19,756 nt of DNA, taken from Phocaeicola_A sp963625535. Lineage in GTDB: Bacteria; Bacteroidota; Bacteroidia; Bacteroidales; Bacteroidaceae. The notes under the pieces are model-generated. The model made no database searches and was not told the origin of the DNA. It saw only the letters and a program-made list of their open reading frames with translations. The position numbers and the translations under genes are program-made. Position 1 is the first letter of the stretch; each line of letters starts with the position of its first letter. Location of the stretch: contig CAVFUK010000050.1 in NCBI GenBank assembly GCA_963625535.1, positions 1 to 19,756 of the forward strand. Direction: 5' to 3'. Shown in pieces: positions 13,753 through 19,756 of this stretch.

Positions 13753-14496
13753 ATGTTCAAAGCACTCGATACCTTAGGAAGATACATCCAGCTCATGGGC
13801 AAGACCTTCGCCCGACCGGAGCGGATGCGCATGTTCCTCAAACAGTACGTGAAGGACCTGTCGCAGCTGGGAGTGAACTCCATCGGCATTGTCCTCTTGA
13901 TATCGTTCTTCATCGGAGCGGTCATCTGCATCCAGATAAAGCTGAACATCCAGAGTCCGTGGATGCCACGGTTCGTGACGGGATACACCACGCGCGAGAT
14001 TATGTTGCTGGAGTTTTCATCGTCCATCATGTGTCTGATTCTCGCCGGCAAGGTGGGTTCCAACATCGCCTCGGAGCTGGGCACCATGCGGGTGACGCAG
14101 CAGATTGACGCGTTGGAGATTATGGGAGTGAACTCCGCCAACTACCTGATACTGCCCAAGATAGCGGCCATGCTGACGGTGATTCCGGCCTTGGTGACTT
14201 TCAGCATCTTCTCCGGCATCATAGGCGCCTACGCCACGGCATGGTTCGGACACATCATCAACCAGGAGGACCTCACCTACGGCTTGCAATACAGCTTCAC
14301 GGAGTGGTTCGTCTGGTGCGGCATCATCAAGTCGTTCTTCTTCGCCTTCATCATCGCCAGCGTGTCGTCCTTCTTCGGATACTCCGTGGAGGGCGGCTCC
14401 ATCGAGGTGGGCAAGGCCAGCACCAACGCCGTGGTCTGCAGCAGTGTGCTGATTCTGTTTTCCGATTTATTCTTAACGCAGCTTCTTACCAAATGA
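13753..14496 (+). CDS. mlaE: MlaE-type ABC transporter permease
   Basis: This inner-membrane permease is of the MlaE/YrbE family, which in Gram-negative bacteria works with MlaF (ATPase) and MlaD (MCE lipid shuttle) in phospholipid transport between the two membranes. The 247 residues have about five hydrophobic segments (around 43-62, 85-103, 136-163, 188-208 and 226-243). The family signature E-L-G-T-M-R-V-T-Q-Q-I-D-A-L-E-I-M-G-V lies at about residues 107-125; it is the cytoplasmic coupling loop. The amphipathic N-terminal helix before the first segment is also typical. The stop TGA overlaps the ATG of mlaF by four bases (ATGA at 14493-14496), so the two are translationally coupled. No MCE protein gene follows. 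Confidence 0.94.
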   Translation: MFKALDTLGRYIQLMGKTFARPERMRMFLKQYVKDLSQLGVNSIGIVLLISFFIGAVICIQIKLNIQSPWMPRFVTGYTTREIMLLEFSSSIMCLILAGKVGSNIASELGTMRVTQQIDALEIMGVNSANYLILPKIAAMLTVIPALVTFSIFSGIIGAYATAWFGHIINQEDLTYGLQYSFTEWFVWCGIIKSFFFAFIIASVSSFFGYSVEGGSIEVGKASTNAVVCSSVLILFSDLFLTQLLTK

Positions 14497-15263
14497 TCGA
14501 ACTGAAATCTCTCTATAAGACTTTTGAAGACAAGGATGTGTTGATGGACATCAACACGGTGTTCCACAACGGACAGACCAACCTGATTATCGGACAGAGC
14601 GGTTCGGGAAAGACGGTGCTGATGAAATGCATCGTGGGCCTGCTCACCCCGGAGCGTGGACAGATTCTGTACGACGGACGCAACTTCCTGGAGATGAGCA
14701 AGAAGGAGAAGATAGCCCTGCGGCGTGAGATGGGAATGATTTTCCAAAGCGCTGCCCTGTTCGACTCGCTCACCGTGCTGGAGAACGTGATGTTCCCGCT
14801 GGACATGTTCTCGTCGGACACCTACCGCGACCGTCTGAAGCGCGCCAAGTTCTGCCTCGACCGCGTGAACCTGATCGACGCGCAGCAGAAGTATCCGGGC
14901 GAGATCAGCGGCGGCATGCAGAAGCGTGTGGCCATTGCCCGCGCCATAGCGCTCAACCCACAGTACCTGTTCTGCGACGAACCGAACTCGGGACTCGACC
15001 CGAAGACATCGCTGGTGATAGACAACCTGGTGCACGACATCACGCTGGAGTATAAGATGACCACCATCATCAACACCCACGACATGAACTCCGTGATGGG
15101 CATCGGCGACAACATCATCTTCATCTGCCAAGGCCGCAAGGAGTGGCAGGGCAACAAGTCGGACATCTTCACCTCGAGCGACAAGCTGCTCAACGACTTC
15201 GTGTTCGCCTCGGACCTGTTCCAGAAGGTGAAAGAGGTGGAGGTACAGAACATCGAGGGATAA
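14493..15263 (+). CDS. mlaF: MlaF-type ABC transporter ATP-binding protein
   Basis: The ATPase pairs with the MlaE permease encoded just upstream. From ATG 14493, which overlaps the mlaE stop, the product has 256 residues, a normal size. Motifs are G34-Q-S-G-S-G-K-T41 (Walker A), Q85 in I-F-Q-S-A-A-L-F-D-S-L-T-V-L-E-N-V (Q-loop), I138-S-G-G-M-Q-K-R (signature), C161-D-E-P-N-S-G-L-D-P (Walker B and D-loop), and His196 in N-T-H-D. The SGGM signature is characteristic of MlaF/Ttg2A-type ATPases. The open frame continues upstream to 14241, but that stretch is out of phase with mlaE and is a shadow. A strong terminator follows, ending the two-gene unit. Confidence 0.95.
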   Translation: MIELKSLYKTFEDKDVLMDINTVFHNGQTNLIIGQSGSGKTVLMKCIVGLLTPERGQILYDGRNFLEMSKKEKIALRREMGMIFQSAALFDSLTVLENVMFPLDMFSSDTYRDRLKRAKFCLDRVNLIDAQQKYPGEISGGMQKRVAIARAIALNPQYLFCDEPNSGLDPKTSLVIDNLVHDITLEYKMTTIINTHDMNSVMGIGDNIIFICQGRKEWQGNKSDIFTSSDKLLNDFVFASDLFQKVKEVEVQNIEG

Positions 15264-15273
15264 ACCATCCAGA

Positions 15274-15321
15274 AAAGCGAGATGGCGGAGAACTCATATA
15301 GACTCTCTACCATCTCGCTTT
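15274..15321. terminator. Bidirectional terminator between mlaF and der
   Basis: AAAGCGAGATGG (15274-15285) and CCATCTCGCTTT (15310-15321) form a perfect 12-bp stem with a 24-base loop that has weak inner pairing. It lies between the converging mlaF and der genes. The flanking sequences are ATATTATCT on the plus strand and TCTGG on the minus strand after a short T run. Confidence 0.8.
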
Positions 15322-15364
15322 ATATTATCTCCCGAAGGGGAATTACTATTCAGATAAGCATTCC

Positions 15365-16678
15365 TTACTTCTGACGGATGAACACGTTGATGGGCGTACC
15401 TGTCAGAGGCCACCGCTCACGGATCTTATTCTCGAGGAACCGGCGGTAGGGCTCCTTCACATACTGCGGCAGGTTGGCGAAGAACACGAAAGAGGGAACT
15501 TTGGTGTTGGGCAACTGCGTGCAGTATTTTATCTTGATGTACTTACCCTTGTTCGAGGGAGGTGGATAGGCCTCGATGACCGAGAGCATCCCCTCGTTCA
15601 GGCGGGCTGTCGGGATGCGGGTGTTGCGGTTTTGGTAAACCGTCTTCGCCATCTCCAGCACCTTGAAGATACGCTGTTTGGTAAGGGCCGAGGCGAAGAT
15701 GATGGGGAAATCCACGAACGGAGCCAGGCGGTTGCGCACGGCGTCCTCGAAGGTTTTCATCACCTTGGTGCTCTTGTCCTCCACCAAGTCCCACTTGTTG
15801 ACCACCACCACCAGGCCTTTCTGGTTGCGCTGCACCAGGGAGACGATGTTCAGGTCCTGGTTCTCGATGCCACGTGTGGCGTCCAGCATCAGGATGCAGA
15901 CGTCGGAGTTCTCGATGGCGCGGATGGAGCGCATCACGGAGTAGTACTCCAGGTCCTCCACCACCTTGTTCTTACGGCGTATTCCGGCCGTGTCCACCAA
16001 GTAGAAGTCGAAGCCGAACTTGTCGTAACGGGTGTAGATGGAGTCGCGTGTGGTGCCGGCAATCTCGGTCACGATGTTGCGGTCCTCGCCGATGAAGGCG
16101 TTGATGATGGACGACTTGCCGGCGTTAGGGCGTCCCACCACGGCAAAGCGGGGTATGTCGTCGTCGAGCAGCTCCTCAGCGTCTTTCTTGAAGGAGGCCA
16201 CCACCAGGTCGAGCAGGTCGCCCGTGCCGCTGCCGCTCAGGGCAGAGACGCAATAGGGGTCGCCCAGACCGAGTTTATAGAATTCCGCAGCGCCATACTG
16301 CAGGTCGTTGTTATCAGTTTTGTTTGCCACCAAGATGACGGGCAGTTTGGTGCGGCGCAGAATGGCAGCCACCTCCATGTCGAGGTCGGTCACACCGTTC
16401 TTCACGTCGACCACGAAGAGGATGACGTCCGCTTCGTCCACGGCAATCATCACCTGCTTGCGTATCTCCCCCTCGAACACGTCGTCGGAGTTCACTACCC
16501 ATCCGCCGGTGTCCACCACGGAGAATTCCTTTCCGCCCCACTCTATCTTGCCATACTGGCGGTCGCGTGTAGTACCCGCTTCATCGTTCACTATCGCCTG
16601 GCGTGTCTGTGTCAAGCGGTTGAACAGTGTCGACTTTCCCACATTGGGACGTCCGACAATCGCTACTAAATTTCCCAT
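15365..16678 (-). CDS. der: Ribosome biogenesis GTPase Der (EngA)
   Basis: Der has two GTPase domains in tandem plus a KH-like domain and is needed for 50S subunit assembly. The 437-residue product shows the first G domain, with G9-R-P-N-V-G-K-S, E-A-G-T-T-R-D, D-T-G-G and N119-K-T-D. The second has G182-R-P-N-A-G-K-S-S, I-A-G-T-T-R-D, D229-T-A-G-I-R-R-K and N294-K-W-D. The C-terminal KH-like domain ends FLENKIRERWPLTGTPINVFIRQK, a standard Der ending. The frame runs ten codons further upstream, but ATG at 16676-16678 places the protein start right before the first G1 strand, as in the family. era lies 42 bases upstream and is probably in the same transcript. Confidence 0.97.
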   Translation of the reverse strand: MGNLVAIVGRPNVGKSTLFNRLTQTRQAIVNDEAGTTRDRQYGKIEWGGKEFSVVDTGGWVVNSDDVFEGEIRKQVMIAVDEADVILFVVDVKNGVTDLDMEVAAILRRTKLPVILVANKTDNNDLQYGAAEFYKLGLGDPYCVSALSGSGTGDLLDLVVASFKKDAEELLDDDIPRFAVVGRPNAGKSSIINAFIGEDRNIVTEIAGTTRDSIYTRYDKFGFDFYLVDTAGIRRKNKVVEDLEYYSVMRSIRAIENSDVCILMLDATRGIENQDLNIVSLVQRNQKGLVVVVNKWDLVEDKSTKVMKTFEDAVRNRLAPFVDFPIIFASALTKQRIFKVLEMAKTVYQNRNTRIPTARLNEGMLSVIEAYPPPSNKGKYIKIKYCTQLPNTKVPSFVFFANLPQYVKEPYRRFLENKIRERWPLTGTPINVFIRQK

Positions 16679-16720
16679 ACGTCTCCTTTCTTCTTTTTCG
16701 GCTGTCACGCCGGGTGAATA

Positions 16721-17602
16721 CTACTCTAAATTATATCCGAAGTTCTTCAGTTCCTTGTCCGAACTTCTCCAGTCTTTGTCCACCTTCACGAAGGTCTCCA
16801 GGAACACCCGTTTGTCGAGAAACCGTTCCAGCGATTTCCTTGCCTCGGTGGCCACTTTCTTCAGTGCCTTGCCCTGCTTGCCGATGATGATGCCCTTCTG
16901 CGAGTCACGCTCCACGTAGATGACGGCGTTGATGTGCACGCTCTTGGCCTCTTCCTTATACTGTTCCACCACCACTTCCACCGAGTAGGGAATCTCCTTG
17001 TCGTAGTAGAGGAGAATCTTCTCGCGGATAATCTCCGTCACAAAGAAGCGCACCGGTTTGTCGGTCCACTGGTCCTTGTCGAAATAGGGGGGCGAGTCGG
17101 GCAGCAACTCCTTGATGCGCTTCAGCACCACGTCCACATTGAAGCGGTTCGTGGCGGAGATGGGGATAATCTCGGCAGCGGGCAACAGCTCGTGCCAAGT
17201 CTCCACCAGGGTGGTGAGCGCCTCTTGGTTGCTCAAGTCTATCTTATTGATAAGCAGCAGGACGGGGACGTCCATCTTCCGCACCTTCTCCACGAAGTCG
17301 GCGTTCTTGTCCGCCTTCTCCACCACGTCGGTCACGTAGAGCAGCACGTCGGCGTCCGTCAGGGCCGACTCGGAGAAGTTGAGCATCGACTGCTGAAGCT
17401 TATAGTTGGGCTTCAGCACTCCCGGTGTGTCCGAGAAGACGATCTGCATCTCCTCGGTGTTCAGAATTCCCATGATACGGTGGCGTGTGGTCTGCGCCTT
17501 GAAGGTGGCTATGGAGACACGCTCACCCACCAGAAGGTTCATCAAGGTGGACTTTCCCACATTGGGATTGCCGACAATATTTACAAATCCTGCTTTATGC
17601 AT
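16721..17602 (-). CDS. era: GTPase Era
   Basis: Era binds the 3' end of 16S rRNA and helps 30S maturation. The 293-residue product has the G domain with G11-N-P-N-V-G-K-S, T-T-R-H, D58-T-P-G and N119-K-I-D. The C-terminal KH domain carries the motif I-I-I-G-K-Q-G-K-A-L-K-K and the end KVDKDWRSSDKELKNFGY, all standard for Era. The open frame extends 14 codons upstream to 17644, into the fabH terminator hairpin; ATG at 17600-17602 gives the usual start (MHKAGFVNIVG). It lies between fabH (90 bases upstream) and der (42 bases downstream). I see no convincing promoter in the fabH-era gap, so expression may depend on readthrough. Confidence 0.97.
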   Translation of the reverse strand: MHKAGFVNIVGNPNVGKSTLMNLLVGERVSIATFKAQTTRHRIMGILNTEEMQIVFSDTPGVLKPNYKLQQSMLNFSESALTDADVLLYVTDVVEKADKNADFVEKVRKMDVPVLLLINKIDLSNQEALTTLVETWHELLPAAEIIPISATNRFNVDVVLKRIKELLPDSPPYFDKDQWTDKPVRFFVTEIIREKILLYYDKEIPYSVEVVVEQYKEEAKSVHINAVIYVERDSQKGIIIGKQGKALKKVATEARKSLERFLDKRVFLETFVKVDKDWRSSDKELKNFGYNLE

Positions 17603-17635
17603 AATTCTCAATAAAAGCTTTTGTTCGGAGACAAA

Positions 17636-17663
17636 AAAACGCACCGGTTTGGAGATGCGTTTT
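17636..17663 (-). terminator. Terminator between fabH and era
   Basis: On the minus strand AAAACGCA (17656-17663), a 12-base loop and TGCGTTTT (17636-17643) form an 8-bp stem, followed by more T residues to give seven in a row. It starts 29 bases after the fabH stop and ends 34 bases before the era ATG. It looks like an intrinsic terminator that could reduce readthrough into era and der. Confidence 0.75.
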
Positions 17664-17691
17664 CTTGTGTCATTATTTTAATGAATGATTC

Positions 17692-18699
17692 TCACTTTCT
17701 GTCTGCTCCGTCGTAACCCCACTTCACGTACACGGCTCCGAAGGTGAATCCGGCACCGAATGCGGTGAATATCAGGTTATCGCCTTTCTTCAGCTTCTTC
17801 TCGTAGTCCCACAGGCAGAGGGGCAACGTTCCGGCGCTGGTGTTGCCATAGCGCTGAATGTTGAGCATCACCTTCTCCATCGGGATCTCCAGTCTGTTGG
17901 CTACAGCGTCGATGATACGCAGGTTGGCCTGGTGAGGAATCACCCAGTCGATGTTGTCCTTCGTCAAGCCATTGCGCTCGGCAAGCTCGGCACTCACTCT
18001 CGACATGTTCGACACCGCGTATTTGAACACGGTACGACCCTCCTGGTAGAGGTAGTGCATCTTGTTGCTCACGGTGAAGAACGACGGCGGACAAACCGAA
18101 CCACCCGCTTTCATGTGTAGGAAAGGCAAACCTTTACCATCCGTGCCCAGCAAGCAGTCCATCACACCGTAATCCTCTGTCGTAGCCTCAATCATCACCG
18201 CTGCGCCGCCATCGCCAAAGATAGGGCATGTGGCGCGGTCGGCATAGTTGACCATGGACGACATTTTGTCCGCGCCTACGAGGATGATTTTCTTATGACG
18301 GCCGGTAGCTATCAATCCTGCGCACACCTCCAGTCCGAAGAGGAAACCGCTGCAAGCGGCCTGCAGGTCGAAGGCGAAGGCGTTCTTCAGCCCCAGCTTG
18401 TCGCAGAGGATAGAAGCCGTCGACGGGAAGTGATAGTCCGGAGTAGAAGTAGTGACAATTACCGCATCGATGTCGTCCGGGTTGGAGTTTGTGCGCTGCA
18501 TCAGCTGCTTGGCAGCCTTGCGTGCCAGATAAGAAGTTCCCAGACCTTCGTCGTTCAGGATTCTTCTCTCTTTCACACCGATACGTGTCATAATCCATTC
18601 GTCGTTGGTGTCCACCATACGCGACAACTCGTCGTTTGTCAGCACGTACTCGGGGACGTATCCTCCGACTCCTGTAATTACTGCATTAATCTTTTCCAT
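17692..18699 (-). CDS. fabH: 3-oxoacyl-[acyl-carrier-protein] synthase III
   Basis: FabH condenses acetyl-CoA or branched acyl-CoA primers with malonyl-ACP to start fatty acid chains. The 335-residue product has the family's thiolase-type fold and the Cys-His-Asn triad: Cys116 in L-Q-A-A-C-S-G-F, the His in I-P-H-Q-A-N-L-R-I, and the Asn in Y-G-N-T-S-A-G. The glycine-rich ending AFGAGFTFGAVYVKW is typical. In Bacteroidota FabH often accepts branched primers, giving iso and anteiso fatty acids; the specificity cannot be read here. The ATG at 18697-18699 has an AAGGAG sequence ten bases upstream, a rare clear Shine-Dalgarno for this genome. It follows rpmF, with a hairpin and a possible promoter in the 76-base gap. 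Confidence 0.97.
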   Translation of the reverse strand: MEKINAVITGVGGYVPEYVLTNDELSRMVDTNDEWIMTRIGVKERRILNDEGLGTSYLARKAAKQLMQRTNSNPDDIDAVIVTTSTPDYHFPSTASILCDKLGLKNAFAFDLQAACSGFLFGLEVCAGLIATGRHKKIILVGADKMSSMVNYADRATCPIFGDGGAAVMIEATTEDYGVMDCLLGTDGKGLPFLHMKAGGSVCPPSFFTVSNKMHYLYQEGRTVFKYAVSNMSRVSAELAERNGLTKDNIDWVIPHQANLRIIDAVANRLEIPMEKVMLNIQRYGNTSAGTLPLCLWDYEKKLKKGDNLIFTAFGAGFTFGAVYVKWGYDGADRK

Positions 18700-18709
18700 T
18701 AATCAGAAT

Positions 18710-18715
18710 CTCCTT
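18710..18715 (-). promoter_or_regulatory. Ribosome binding site of fabH
   Basis: AAGGAG on the minus strand lies ten bases before the fabH ATG. Shine-Dalgarno motifs are otherwise scarce in front of the genes in this window, so this one stands out. It supports the chosen start. Confidence 0.5.
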
Positions 18716-18724
18716 GTTTATAAG

Positions 18725-18732
18725 CAAAAGTA
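18725..18732 (-). promoter_or_regulatory. Possible -7 box upstream of fabH
   Basis: TACTTTTG on the minus strand matches TAnnTTTG exactly, 25 bases before the fabH ATG. Its first two bases are the end of the hairpin at 18731-18757. No TTTG -33 box is present, because that region is the hairpin itself. It may be an internal promoter for fabH-era-der, or just the T run of the terminator. Confidence 0.3.
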
Positions 18733-18757
18733 GCCGGAGAGCTGAGCTCTCTGGCTA
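18731..18757 (-). terminator. Hairpin between rpmF and fabH
   Basis: TAGCC-x-GAGAGCT and AGCTCTC-x-GGCTA arms (13 bases each) pair around one central base, with one mismatch. TTTTG follows on the minus strand. It lies about 20 bases after the rpmF stop and may lower readthrough from the abundant L32 message into fabH. Confidence 0.6.
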
Positions 18758-18775
18758 TATTCCATACTACTTCAA

Positions 18776-18961
18776 TCAGACAGCAGCTTCTTTCTCGATA
18801 GCTAACTTACCTCTGTAGTATCCACATGCGCCACAAACTGTGTGGTAAACATGCCATTCTCCGCAATTCGGGCAAATTGCCAATGTCGGAGCAACTGCCT
18901 TATCATGAGTTCTTCTTTTTGCAGTTCTAGTCTTTGACTGACGTCTTTTAGGATGTGCCAT
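18776..18961 (-). CDS. rpmF: 50S ribosomal protein L32
   Basis: L32 is a small basic protein of the large ribosomal subunit. The 61-residue product has the standard start MAHPKRRQSKTRTAKRR, rich in Lys and Arg, and a zinc ribbon with Cys30, Cys33, Cys43 and Cys46 (CPNC...CGAC). This is therefore the zinc-binding form of L32; zinc-independent paralogues lack these residues. It lies 11 bases after the DUF177 gene, the conserved yceD-rpmF pair seen across bacteria, and precedes fabH. Confidence 0.98.
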   Translation of the reverse strand: MAHPKRRQSKTRTAKRRTHDKAVAPTLAICPNCGEWHVYHTVCGACGYYRGKLAIEKEAAV

Positions 18962-18972
18962 TTTTCTAAACT

Positions 18973-19557
18973 TTAATTATTATCTAATATTTTCTTTAAG
19001 TCGTCCCATCTAGGGTCTGTCCCCGCCGAGGAGCCCTCATCGTCCGTCTCGTCGAACGAATCGTCCACTGCGGAGCCCGCGCCCCAGTCATCATCGCCAC
19101 CGGCTTCCACACGTATGTGTTTGCTCAGCTTCTCCGACATCATGCGGTTGCATTTGCCGGGAGCGTGCACATGCTTCATTGGTATGGCCAACGCGATGAA
19201 TTCATAAATGAACCATGCGACATTGATGGCACCCTCTTCCTCGGGAACTACCACAATGTCACCCTCTTCGGTGTATTCGGTTCCGAACTTCACCTTCAGC
19301 TTGTCGGCGGAGGTGATGCTCAAATCCATATCATCCAAACAACGGTCGCAGGGCACCTGCACCACTCCGTCCGTCTGGAAATCCAACACAAATATTCCGG
19401 CAGTTTTCTTCACTGTCAAATCGACGTGAACCTTACCTTTGTGCACCTCAGGCGCATCGATAAGGGTGAAAAACGAGTTATCCAGGTCATAAGAGAAGGA
19501 TTCCTTGTCGCTCGTCAATCCCTTCAAGTCAATTTTATATTTATCAAACTTACCCAT
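18973..19557 (-). CDS. yceD: DUF177/YceD family protein
   Basis: The family is encoded next to rpmF in most bacteria and is linked to 23S rRNA accumulation and ribosome assembly; its biochemical action is not settled. The 194-residue product shows the family's P-C70-D-R-C73-L motif with a third cysteine at position 137 (PGKC). Before the end is an acidic low-complexity stretch rich in Asp, Gly and Ser. It closes with the typical D-P-R-W-D-D-L-K-K-I-L. The frame opens two codons further upstream with TTG, but ATG at 19555-19557 is in place for MGKFDKYKIDLKGL. It is the first gene of the yceD-rpmF-fabH-era-der cluster, with a -7 box at 19602-19609 and a hairpin in the leader. Confidence 0.93.
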   Translation of the reverse strand: MGKFDKYKIDLKGLTSDKESFSYDLDNSFFTLIDAPEVHKGKVHVDLTVKKTAGIFVLDFQTDGVVQVPCDRCLDDMDLSITSADKLKVKFGTEYTEEGDIVVVPEEEGAINVAWFIYEFIALAIPMKHVHAPGKCNRMMSEKLSKHIRVEAGGDDDWGAGSAVDDSFDETDDEGSSAGTDPRWDDLKKILDNN

Positions 19558-19573
19558 TTGCAAACTATTTGCT

Positions 19574-19596
19574 CGAATCCTAGCATACTGGATTCG
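19574..19596 (-). promoter_or_regulatory. Leader hairpin upstream of yceD-rpmF
   Basis: CGAATCC (19574-19580) and GGATTCG (19590-19596) form a perfect 7-bp stem with a 9-base loop. It lies between the predicted transcription start near 19595 and the yceD ATG, so part of the outer stem may be at the very 5' end of the mRNA. It could be a regulatory or protective hairpin. I know of no named leader with this shape. Confidence 0.4.
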
Positions 19597-19601
19597 GCCG
19601 A

Positions 19602-19609
19602 CAAAGATA
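19602..19609 (-). promoter_or_regulatory. -7 box of the yceD-rpmF promoter
   Basis: TATCTTTG on the minus strand matches TAnnTTTG exactly, the same box as at trpS. It lies 45 bases before the yceD ATG. No TTTG is found at the -33 distance. Confidence 0.5.
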
Positions 19610-19712
19610 CATATAATAATAGAAATAGAACCACGATTGAAGAAGAAAATTTATTTCTTCGATAAATTAACGTTTCCTGCGGCGCGTTTTGCCTCCCGGA
19701 TAAGACGAAGAA

Positions 19713-19739
19713 GCCCCGGAGGTTAGTGACCTTCGGGGC
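19713..19739. terminator. Hairpin near the right edge
   Basis: GCCCCGGAGGT (19713-19723) and ACCTTCGGGGC (19729-19739) pair with one G-U over a 5-base loop on the plus strand. No plus-strand gene precedes it. It probably terminates a minus-strand gene that ends just beyond the window. On that strand it is followed by TTCTTCGTCTT. Confidence 0.6.
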
Positions 19740-19756
19740 AATCTCTCATTGATTAA

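Noticed and set aside
14277..15131. Minus-strand open frame opposite mlaF and mlaE
   Set aside because: Shadow of the two well-supported plus-strand genes.
15632..16669. Plus-strand open frame of 345 codons opposite der
   Set aside because: Shadow of der. It has the same His/Val/Leu/Gly-rich composition and no domain; der itself has all its motifs.
1226..19557. A hidden defence or mobile system among the housekeeping genes
   Set aside because: Every sizeable non-shadow gene has a clear housekeeping identity; only the small tadA-linked protein is unassigned, and no integrase, transposase or att-like repeats flank any part.
19640..19728. Minus-strand codons giving a plausible basic C-terminal peptide near the right edge
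   Set aside because: A TAA stop lies in the same frame just before it, inside the terminal hairpin, and there is no start codon, so it cannot be the end of a gene entering from the right.

Overview
The window is a stretch of housekeeping chromosome from a member of the Bacteroidota, most likely a Prevotellaceae-type Bacteroidales. Three things point there. Upstream regions repeatedly carry the Bacteroides-type promoter, a TAnnTTTG -7 box with a TTTG -33 box about 19-21 bases upstream, and trpS, recQ and tig have perfect copies. Shine-Dalgarno sequences are almost absent. Several proteins have Bacteroidota-style architectures: RecQ with a long C-terminal extension, trigger factor with no obvious FKBP signature, a stand-alone RRM protein, and a BirA without a DNA-binding domain. 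There are no tRNA or rRNA genes, CRISPR arrays, integrases, transposases or recognisable defence genes.

Layout. 1-846 (+) is the C-terminal part of a GH31 alpha-glucosidase/xylosidase cut by the left edge. 847-1225 is a non-coding gap with a mosaic of inverted repeats. 1226-1881 (-) holds tadA behind a small ribbon-helix-helix-like protein that overlaps it by one base. 1966-3178 (+) holds yraN and birA. From 3326 to 12130 (-) lie trpS, guaB, recQ, clpX, clpP and tig, a protein quality-control cluster (tig-clpP-clpX) followed by repair, nucleotide and aminoacylation genes. Most have their own promoter and terminator. 12464-12712 (+) is a small RRM RNA-binding protein with a long structured leader. 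12822-13604 (-) is an LptB-type ABC ATPase, divergent from the mlaE-mlaF pair at 13753-15263 (+). 15365-19557 (-) is the envelope/ribosome cluster read as yceD (DUF177), rpmF, fabH, era, der. A hairpin at 19713-19739 closes the window.

How the genes work together. ClpX and ClpP form the ATP-dependent protease, and trigger factor handles nascent chains just upstream of them. LptB and MlaEF are ATPases or permeases for lipid traffic across the envelope, and FabH starts fatty acid synthesis. YceD, L32, Era and Der all serve 50S/30S ribosome assembly. TadA and TrpS serve decoding.

I did not find a convincing undescribed multi-gene system; the coding content is conserved and ordinary. The points worth a second look are non-coding: the repeat mosaic at 874-973, an inverted repeat over the trpS promoter, a terminator-like hairpin holding the likely clpP promoter in its loop, the leader of the RRM gene, and hairpins between genes of the yceD-der cluster. 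Gene starts were chosen by homology and by promoter position; several open frames extend further upstream than the likely true start.
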